Shown here: positions 56,630 through 64,000 of the stretch, piece after piece
Layout: every line of letters starts with the position of its first letter
How positions within the stretch are numbered: the first letter of the stretch is position 1
From: Parelaphostrongylus tenuis
Lineage: Eukaryota; Nematoda; Chromadorea; Rhabditida; Metastrongylidae
Direction of reading: 5' to 3'
Length of the DNA: 64,000 nt
Assembly: GCA_019055375.1 (NCBI GenBank)
Contig: JAHQIW010007294.1
Span: 270,344-334,343, forward strand
Made by a program: the position numbers and the translations under genes
Notes under the pieces: generated by a model
The model's input: the letters and a program-made list of their open reading frames with translations, nothing else
The model's database searches: none
What the model was told of the DNA's origin: nothing

Positions 56630-57339
56630 TATCATGTGCCTCATAAACCTTCTAGGCTGTTGAATATCTGTTGAAAAGTAGTGGGAATGAGGGCGTTTAT
56701 AGAGGCCTTAAGGAATTCCTGGTTACCATAGTGAATGCATGTAAATATGTTTTGTTCCATCTGCTCGAAGCACCACAAAATTACAGGTTTCAGAGTGAAA
56801 ACTCACGCAGTTCTCCCCTCAAAATCGATGGCTGACTTTTCGGCGACTTCTCCCTTTTTCAAAGCCATTTCGTCAGGTGTACGACTGGCTACCCAAATAA
56901 TCCAAAGACCGAATTTGTATCAATCTCAGTATAAAAGTCAGTAAATGTAAATATCACGGACTTATCTCTTTTAGCCGACTCGAGATTGATAAATGAAGCA
57001 GTTAGCAGTAGTAGTTGTTGTTGCTAATTTAGCACAAATACAGTAGTAATCGTAAACTGACGTTTCAACGACATCGCCTTCTTCAGAGCCTGATTTACAA
57101 ATCAAGTAACCAGTACCAAAATAGATAGATTTTGGTAGTCTTACACCTGACAAAATGGCTCTGAGTGAAAAACGTGTTCGCAAAACGACAACCATCGATT
57201 TTGAAGAACATATACCAGCCTCGCTCAAGTTTCAATGAAGGACAGTCCGTGAGAAAGTACCAATGTTGAGCAAAAAGTTTAGGGAAATTTTGAAACATCC
57301 GTTTTTATGCGCAGATTAACAACAAAACCCAACAATACC
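56630..57339. other. No gene recognised; Penelope-type motif within
   Basis: On the minus strand near 57063-57086 CTGAAGA, AGGCGATGTCGTT, GAAACGTCAG is the same motif that flanks the Penelope-like fragment at 58199-58221. Confidence 0.4.
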
Positions 57340-57720
57340 TAATCTTCAAGTGTGGATCACCATTGTCCATGACTTTCTGCCATCGTTCTGCAACATTCCG
57401 GATTAACGCGAAGAACCATTCCGGCTACTTCGAATCGAATATCTTGACATGCTTCTCCAACTTCATTGAGTGATTTAAACCGATAGCCATTTCGAAAGTT
57501 GACAACAGTCCGCTGCGAAACACCAAGCTCTTCAGCTAAATCACGAGGGCTCGATGAAGGGTCAGCACCTAAAGCGGCTTACAAGTCATTCTTGTCTAGA
57601 ACAGATGGCCGGCCAGGAGGAAGCATGTCCTCGAGATCAAAACTACGTTCTTTGAATCGCTCAAAACATCTGCCCGCAGTCGCTTTTGCCGCCCGTACCA
57701 GCATCTTCGCCCTCAATAAC
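57340..57720 (-). mobile_element. Mariner-type transposase HTH fragment
   Basis: The minus strand reads AKATAGRCFERFKERSFDLE, DMLPPGRPSVLDKNDL, a stop, then SSSPRDLAEELGVSQRTVVN: the two helix-turn-helix units and linker (GRPS) of a mariner transposase. Differs from families 1 and 2. Confidence 0.75.
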
Positions 57721-57744
57721 TCATCGACGGCTTTAATAATCGTC

Positions 57745-57950
57745 AACCCACTCGGGATTGTGCACCCACAGCCCCTGTATCTCTAACTGGCAATGTGGAC
57801 GGTTCGCTCTACCTTCTCTGTATCTCTGATTTCCCAGTGTGCTGTTTCTAACAGTGACAATGGGGCGTTGGAGATGCGGGCGAGGTGGAGCAGACCGTCC
57901 AGCGTTGCCAGTTAGAGATAAAGAGCAGAGGCCGTGGTCCACGGTCCTAG
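57745..57950. mobile_element. Small fold-back MITE
   Basis: TATCTCTAACTGGCAATGTG at left and inverted TTGCCAGTTAGAGATA at right, with GGACGGTTCGCTCTACC against GGAGCAGACCGTCC inside. Confidence 0.65.
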
Positions 57951-58139
57951 AAAAGGCTAAGTTTTTTCTCTCTAATAGTGGCGGGTCACCACACGCAAAT
58001 AATACTGTTCAGTAGGAATTTTGGAGCTGAAATTAAGTACTGGATAGTTGTATATTCAACTGTCAACAAAAGTGACAGGATATCAAAAAAGTGAAACTGT
58101 GAAAAAATTGTTGTGTGAAAATCGAGAAAAACCTATCTT

Positions 58140-58990
58140 GATTAGCTGACGCGAGGTTGGTAAATTAGTCGTAGAAGTTCGGCTGACGTTTCGGCGACCT
58201 GCCTTCTTCAGAGCCTGGGCGTACGTAATATTAATCTATCTCAATGATTCGGATGGTCTTATTTATTTGCTGCCTAGGTCAGGTCACAACATCAAACGAA
58301 GAAAGGGCGCGAGATCTCTTGTGATGGTGTTTTGGGCGTTTATCCAAAATGCCTCAATAGTCTTGCGCGTGAATGTTTTTGATTTCTGCGCTAGGATTGT
58401 GACAGTCACATCAAAATCGTTGTTGTTGTGTTTTTGTGCCCTATGTAAACCTAAAGGTTTCGTTTTATCTTATCTATTTTAGATTTACTACCTAGATGTT
58501 CTTTTATGCGGATGAAAAGTGGTCTACCCGTTTCGCCTATATAATCTTCCCCGCATGTCTCACATGTTAGCAAATAAATTGTGCCCGATCTCATACAGTC
58601 CCCCTCTTTTACGCTAGGGCAGATCATACAGTTATTGGTTTTGAACAATCGATCATAAAGTCTATTTCGGATCAGCCGATGGCGTAGGGTGGGAGACGGG
58701 ATTTCGATAACTACAACGGAATTTTCAGGACCGCATCTTTTAGGCACCTTTTAACCGCGCTACCAATTTCGTTTGATATAAATGGCAGTTTGAAGGGAAC
58801 TCTATTCAGGTGCGGAGTATTGTTTTTTCGGGACCTAATTCTACTTTTTGAATATTCCCAAGTAGCCAATGTTTTGTAGCCGTTGGAAATGGCAATTTTC
58901 GTGTCAAGTCTGAGCTCGCCGGTCAGCTAACAAGATAAGTTATCTCGATTTTCATATAACAATTATGCCAAGGCTTATAGAAAGTCGATC
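58140..58990 (-). mobile_element. Penelope-like retroelement fragment with GIY-YIG endonuclease
   Basis: The minus strand reads SNGYKTLATWEYSKSRIRSR, LPFISNEIGSAVKRCLKDAV, then C-x2-C (NNCMICPS), GTIYLLTCETCGEDYIGETG, RPLFIRIKEHL. The Cys pairs followed by IYLL...YIGETGRP are the CX2C-plus-GIY-YIG endonuclease of Penelope-like elements, which nicks target DNA for priming. After one frame change the C-terminal part continues (DFDVTVTILAQKSKTFTRKT). The RT is absent. The 3' flank holds CTGAAGA...GCCGAAACGTCAGC (58199-58221), a Penelope terminal-type motif. Confidence 0.85.
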
Positions 58991-59059
58991 TTTTGAATTT
59001 TTTTTAAAAAATTTCTAGAAACTCCTTGTTCAACCGTGTAGTTCCATCATTGCCACTTG

Positions 59060-60235
59060 ACATCATTCTCTCGCCAACTCCAGGAAAAGGAGAAAAAAGT
59101 GGTCCTCATGAATGAACGGAGCCTGTTTCTGTTTTTTTCTTCTGGTAAGACAAAAAAAAAAAAAACAGATAAAGGGGTACCCCCCCGGGAAAAAGATGGA
59201 TTAGAGGGCAAGGAGTGGAAGAGGTCGAGAAGGAAAGAAATCGAGAACACTATGAAGACGAAAGAGAAAGTGGAAAAGACGAATAAAGGAAGGAATTGGC
59301 CGGACGATGGGAGCAGAGTTGAAGATGGTAGGAGTGTAGGGAAGGAGTGGAGAAAGGGCCTAGTGAGATTGAAGTAGGAAGAAGTAAAGCAAGAATTGAA
59401 AAACGGAAGCCTATCCACCCCTCCCTCCTAACAACGCGTACAAAGGTTGATTCTTAAATGAGGAAGTACGTACTCGGTCGCGGCGTTTGTGCAACAGGAA
59501 GACCGCAACACCAAGGAAAAAGAAGGGTGGAACAAGGGGGGGGACAGGAAGCAATGGAAGGAAGAGAAGTGGGAGGAAACCTAAAGGGAAATCGGTGGGA
59601 AAAAAGAAAAGGACCGGGTGGAAAAAAAACGACAGATCGGGGAAAAGGTAAGAACGGGGAAAATAAAGGAGGGGAAGTTCGCGGGGGGAGAGTGAATGAG
59701 ATGATGCAAGGGAACAAGCCAAAAGCAGGAAAAATGGGGAAATGGGAGCGAGCCCGAAAATTTCCCCTAAAGAGAGAGAAAACGCGCCCCCAGCGGGAGG
59801 CAGGCTCAAGAGAAGGACACACCGAGAACGGAGAAGATCAGAGAAGAAGAGAGAGGCATGAGGAGTCGAGCAGGGAGGAGGCATGAAGGAACCCCACCCA
59901 GAATCGAGAAAGGACAAAAAAAAAGAGGACAAGGGTTTATAAGGAAGGGGAGAGAGATGTAAGTGAAACAAGAGAGTGAACTAAAAAAAGTATCCCCCCC
60001 CGCACGGGAATTCGGACGAGCAAGGAAAAAAGAAGGAAAGAGGAGAGAAAGAAAAAAAGATAGAGAGGCGAAAGAAAGGGAAAAGAAAAAAAGAAAGGTG
60101 TGAAGAAAAGAAAGGAAAGAGGTGGAGGGGCCGGGGAGGAAAAAAGAAAGAGATGAAAGAAAGGGAGGGTCAATCCCATGAGAGAAGAGGAAAAAAAGGC
60201 TAAGAGACCTATCACAAAGAGAAGAACGTGACGTT
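59060..60235. repeat. 1.2-kb polypurine tract
   Basis: The plus strand is almost wholly A and G (GAGAGAAAGAAAAAAAGA and similar), followed by a pyrimidine-rich stretch to 60330. The overlapping long frames of 120-186 codons on both strands are low-complexity artefacts. Confidence 0.9.
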
Positions 60236-60455
60236 ATTTTTTTCCCCCTCCTTTTTTCCCATCTCCTTTTTTTTTTTTTTCTCACCCTTCCTACCGTTTT
60301 TTTTTTCACTCTCCACCTACTTCCTTTCCCCCCCATCAATCAGCCAATTGTATGAAAAATAGGGGTGAGCCGGTGGAAAAGGTCTCGCGGGAAATGAGAT
60401 GTGTATAACCGATGATCGGATTAGATTACTAAGCTTTGGTAAAAGGGGGGCCCCT

Positions 60456-60468
60456 CCCCCCCCCCCCC
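60456..60468. repeat. Poly-C run
   Basis: C13 next to a G6 run; a likely site of sequencing error. Confidence 0.7.
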
Positions 60469-60469
60469 T

Positions 60470-60640
60470 TTTGAGGGAGCAGAGCTCCGAGAGAACTTAC
60501 TATTAAAATATCGAAAGACGACGGGTTCTGCCCGACTGACGAGTCTGTAAAAACGAAACACGTGTATCGGGCTGTACAAGAGCCCTTACCAGACCACATG
60601 ACAAGTTGGCTCAAACGATAATGAAAGGATTCACCGCCAT
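60470..60640 (+). mobile_element. RZ-C repeat copy
   Basis: GAAAGACGACGGGTTCTGCC, core at 60536-60576, then CAAGAGCCCTTACCAGACCA and TTGGCTCAAA. Confidence 0.65.
60536..60576 (+). ncRNA. Hammerhead-ribozyme-like core (RZ-C), stem II weakened
   Basis: CTGACGA, GTCTGTAAAAAC, GAAACACGTG...GCTGT and A. Stem II has lost one pair. Confidence 0.35.
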
Positions 60641-60851
60641 CAGTTGACTTATTTTTCTGGAATCCAAGCTGTTCGCTTGAGATTCGATCTCGTGGTAGAA
60701 ATACTTCCTATGGAAGATTTCGGAGATGACAGCCACTTTAGAAACCCGTCGACCGCCTAAGAGACGAGTTTAGTGTGAACACTAGCTTCCGGACGTCTTT
60801 TTTAGCATTTGGATTTCAATAGTTCTTGTGAATTTCGCAAAATATTCCCAC

Positions 60852-60998
60852 TCATTCGATGAGACTGTGCGAAACAGCGCCCCATCGCCACGTCGGCTTG
60901 CCCGAGTTGCCGCGCCCGCGTGCGGTGTTGCTCGCGCGCGCGGCGGCGGCGGCGTTAATGCGCTCGATGGTATTAGCGGCGCTGGTCGCGTCGTTCAT
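60852..60998 (-). CDS. Possible GC-rich first exon, unknown protein
   Basis: A 48-codon frame with strongly G/C third positions: MNDATSAANTIERINAAAAA, RASNTARGRGNSGKPTW. It stands in a GC island unlike its AT-rich surroundings, resembling the GC-rich first exon of the zinc-finger gene at 53519-53611. No downstream exon identified. Confidence 0.3.
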   Translation of the reverse strand: MNDATSAANTIERINAAAAARASNTARGRGNSGKPTWRWGAVSHSLIE

Positions 60999-61018
60999 CG
61001 ACGTTTTATTTTGCTAGC

Positions 61019-61026
61019 TGACGTCA
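61019..61026. promoter_or_regulatory. Perfect CRE/ATF palindrome TGACGTCA
   Basis: Lies about 20 bases upstream of the ATG at 60998, in the same GC island. Consistent with a promoter-proximal bZIP site, but a single 8-mer. Confidence 0.35.
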
Positions 61027-61121
61027 CACGATCTACACCTCCTCGCGTGTGTTCAACTATGGATTTCCCTCAAATATTTTTTTATTTTTGCCACTTTTTT
61101 GTGTCGTATTTGTTGTAACGG

Positions 61122-61430
61122 GCGCATGTGGCACAGTGTTTAGAGGTGCTCTGCGTCGCACACGGGGTCAATAGTTCGATCTCGTGCTCATGGCTCACCA
61201 TGCCATCCATCCATCCCCCCGGGGTCGATAAGTTGGTACAGGCAGGTCTCAGACTTGTCTGGGAGGATAAGCAGCACTGACTCGGTTCAGCGGGAGTCCA
61301 CCGCGAGTCATTGTAGAGGCCAGATATGCATTCAGTCACCTCAAAACGAAGTTAAAAATTGAAGAAGAATGCATGGCGCATTCCTCAGAGATTGGTCAAC
61401 GCTGGGAGCTTTATCCTTTATCCTTATTTG
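61122..61430 (+). repeat. tRNA-derived SINE-A, full length
   Basis: GGGCGCATGTGGCACAGTG (A box), GGTCAATAGTTCGATCTCG (B box), body, and tail CTTTATCCTTTATCCTTATT. Best-preserved copy with both promoter boxes. Confidence 0.85.
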
Positions 61431-61640
61431 TTGTGACGTCGCATTTTAATGCGAGCCTCGACGAGAGCATTTTGGTGGCATTTGATGAGAGCCGCTTTAC
61501 CTCTATGTCGTGCCTAGTTTTGTCCGGGATCGGATGATCACTTCTTTTCTAGCAAATTTTAAGATTTAGTGGTAAATCACTCTGATTTTCTTGCATATTT
61601 TGTCTTAAACTCCTTGTTTACTGAGGCATTTTTGATCTAC

Positions 61641-62512
61641 TAGGTTGTCTCGTAAGTTTTGGCATTAGAGCAATCAACACCAAATTTATCAACCGGAAGT
61701 GATCAAAACTGTATGATTTTCGTATCGTTCAATTGCACATTTCCTTCCGAACAATTTGGTATACAACTTGCCTATACTTGTTTCAAAATTGAGCTGTTTT
61801 GGGAACAAATTCACCTGCTATCCGTGCACAAGGAGCGCATGTGGCGCAGTGGTCAGAGGTACTCTGCGTCGCACCGCAGGGTCATTGGTTCGATCTCGCG
61901 CTCATAGCTCACCCAGCCATCTATCTCTCCGGTCTCGGTTGAATGGTATCGGACTGGTCTTAGATTTGTCTGGGAGAACAACAAGCAGCACTGAGCCGGT
62001 ACAACGTGAGGCCGCTGCGAGTCATTGAAGGGGCAGATATGCGTTCCAGTCATCCCAAACGAAGTTAAAAATTGGAGACGAATGCATGGCGCATCCCTCA
62101 GGGATTGATCAACCGCCGAGAGCTTAATCTTTTGTCCTTTTGTTTACACAGAAAGGCTCGTAGGGAAAAATGTTAGTGAAGCGACGCATAAGTTTGATGG
62201 ACTTTCTTATGAACGGCGGGCGGCCCAATGTGACTGGTCCTGTAGACTGTTCTCTCCAGTTCTGACTTCGAGAACCACTTGGCTCTCCTTTTTGCAATCG
62301 TAACGTCGTCCCAGCCTCCAATACTAGTGAGCTCCGCCTTCGCTAACATTTTCCCTACGCGCCATTCGTGCTTGAGTAGCAAGCGAATTTGTTCCCATGG
62401 CAACTCCATTTCAAAGCAGATATAGACGAGTTGTACACCAAAATCATGCAGTCTTAATCACTTCTGGCTGCGAGTTTGGTGCTTTTTTGCCGTTATTTTG
62501 TCACAACTTTCT
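61641..62512. mobile_element. Mirror mariner, copy 5, with nested SINE-A
   Basis: TAGGTTGTCTCGTAAGTTTT at left; inverted right arm encoding MELPWEQIRLLLKHEWRVGK on the minus strand (62409 leftward). SINE-A (61839-62145) interrupts the left arm within the transposase start. Confidence 0.8.
61839..62145 (+). repeat. tRNA-derived SINE-A nested in mariner
   Basis: A box TGTGGCGCAGTGGTCAGAGG, B box GGTTCGATCTCGCGCTCATA, body and tail CTTAATCTTTTGTCC. Confidence 0.85.
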
Positions 62513-62809
62513 CTTATATTGAGACATTCCTCCTATGTGGAACATTCAAGTCATCCACATTCGTTTCCACACATGTTTCTGTCTGCTAAGCAACGCTTTT
62601 GGATATTTCTTCTTTCTTGATATGCAGCTTATACGTGAAGACTCATAAGATACTGACAATCAAACAAATTGCCGAATCAAATAAATGCCTAGAAATTCTT
62701 TGGTTACAACGGAATCTGGTGTTTAGTTTGTGTAGGGCTTTTGAAAACTAGTACGTATTCGTACTTAGTTGGATTCTTCCTGATTTTATGGGGGCAAATG
62801 AAAAGCGAT
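62513..62809. other. No feature recognised
   Basis: Nothing recognised. Confidence 0.4.
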
Positions 62810-63275
62810 CTTATACACTGGAGAGAAACTTTTCATAGGAGTGTTAGTGACTGTTCGAAAGCTGAGACTTTAGGCTACAGCCCCACGTCGCCGGTTTTTC
62901 AAAACTCCATTTTATAACGCTGCAAAATGTTCACAAAACTATGTCTCAGGCGCGCATTTTTCTCACCGGGCGGGGCTCTTTCTTTGGACCATTAGTAATC
63001 ATTGTTAGCGTAATCGTTATTAATTCCAACGCTGTGCAAATATTCAGAAAAGACAGTTCCTCTGAAACCCAGCGGATAAAACATTGTTCAATGCCCATGT
63101 GCGGCCAAGGTGGCCCTCTGGCCAATTCGGCAGCCACGTGACCTGTGCAAGATCTAACAGCCAAAAGGCTTTTTCGAAAAACCGGCTGCTGCGTGGGGCA
63201 GTAGTTTCAAGTCTCAGCTTATCGAATGGTGGCTATCACTCTTATGAAAACTTCTTCTCCAGCAAAACCGTCTAA
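62810..63275. repeat. Fold-back repeat FB-A, copy 3
   Basis: GAGAAACTTTTCATAGGAGT...CCCCACGTCGCCGG at left and the inverted CCGGCTGCTGCGTGGGG...CTTATGAAAACTTCTTCTC at right. Confidence 0.7.
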
Positions 63276-63627
63276 GTGTCCTGTCATGCCGGGTGATAGG
63301 AAGTAAATCCATGCAGATAGATTGCAAGACTGAAGTTTGTGACTCTAAAGTAGTAGAATTTCGGGTTTATTGAACTTGTTCAGTAGGTGAGACCCTGACC
63401 CTCCTTTTCTGTGTACTTTTGAGCTACGTCGGGATCAGGACACCGCAGTAATTGCTGTGAGCGTGTTGCTCAACGAGGGCGGTAGTGTGCGGACGTTTAA
63501 TCCATTACGAGGCGTGAAGCGCTTCCATATTGATTAGCTACTATGAGTCAGTCGTATAGGTCTGTTAATATCTCAGCTAGTTAGTAACTTGTAGCTATGG
63601 ATTTGAACAATGGTGTTGTTGTGTATA
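63276..63627. other. No feature recognised
   Basis: Nothing recognised. Confidence 0.4.
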
Positions 63628-63852
63628 GGGGGCACCATGGCCGAATGGTGCTGATGCTCGTCGCGGCGCCATAGGGTGGATCTTCCCCCCCCCCCCCCCC
63701 CCAGCATTCCGACAGTCAAGAACAAACGTCCTCGACGTCACAGCCAGGGTATCCTCGAGATTGCAAGGCTTAACGAATGCTCTATGACGTTCAGAGATTA
63801 CGAAGGAACGACTTGAATGCTAGAAGTACTGGGATCCGCACAGTAAAAAAAA
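63628..63852 (+). repeat. tRNA-derived SINE-B
   Basis: Begins GGCACCATGGCCGAATGGTG and ends CTAGAAGTACTGGGATCCGC. A C18 run (63685-63702) replaces part of the head. Confidence 0.65.
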
Positions 63853-64000
63853 ATTGTGAAGACGGATAGTAAAGTGCCAGAGTGCGAAGTTGTGTATCGG
63901 GCCGTCGTCTGTAGCTCGTCATCGAATTATCGTGACTCTAAGAAAGACGTGGATGTCGAGATATAGAGGCCGAAGAAGTTTTCCTAACTTTTCGTGTAAC

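Noticed and set aside
59411..60339. Long minus-strand frames of 122-186 codons
   Set aside because: Produced by the polypurine/polypyrimidine tract; composition is only S, F, L, P and similar.

Overview
The window looks like a piece of a strongylid (hookworm-type) nematode chromosome. This is an inference from four things: small exons separated by repeat-filled introns with TTTCAG-like acceptors; a nematode-type TWK two-pore potassium channel; RTE retrotransposon fragments of the kind abundant in hookworm genomes; and many mariner and tRNA-SINE copies. None of the genes is a simple ORF. I assembled them by hand from splice sites, intron phases and protein conservation.

Genes. (1) Bases 730-15508, plus strand: a nearly complete TWK potassium channel in 11 exons, open at its 5' end. 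(2) Bases 37645-40430, minus strand: mitochondrial ribosomal protein uS11m (mrps-11), complete, five exons, with a splice-acceptor sequence directly against its ATG. (3) Bases 40989-44923, minus strand: an unrecognised acidic, Ser/Thr-rich protein in about ten exons, ending 0.56 kb upstream of mrps-11 and possibly co-transcribed with it. (4) Bases 48004-53611, minus strand: a six-exon zinc-finger protein with two N-terminal fingers and a C-terminal domain like the DNA-binding module of FAR1/FLYWCH/MULE proteins, but no transposase. Single exons that look coding but have no identified gene lie at 907-1236, 16820-16924, 22447-22655, 29139-29550, 31770-31979, 55666-55890 and 60852-60998.

The rest is mostly repeats. 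Five RTE fragments (one keeping a 392-codon frame across a deletion that removes the RT catalytic box), a Penelope-like GIY-YIG fragment, at least nine mariner relics, two TTAA-flanked piggyBac-like MITEs, about a dozen tRNA-derived SINEs of two main families, long fold-back repeats, a 59-bp minisatellite and a 1.2-kb polypurine tract are visible. Most mariner copies are mirror elements made of two inverted copies of the transposase 5' end.

The most unusual signal is a set of short dispersed repeats, usually in inverted pairs, that carry a hammerhead-ribozyme-like core: CTGANGA, a short hairpin, GAAA, a 3-4 bp helix, then TA. I find three sequence families (called RZ-A, RZ-B and RZ-C here). 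With the Penelope-like fragment nearby, they resemble the retrozymes described from other animals. Four coding exons need a one-base change in a homopolymer to stay in frame, which suggests assembly indels as much as gene decay.
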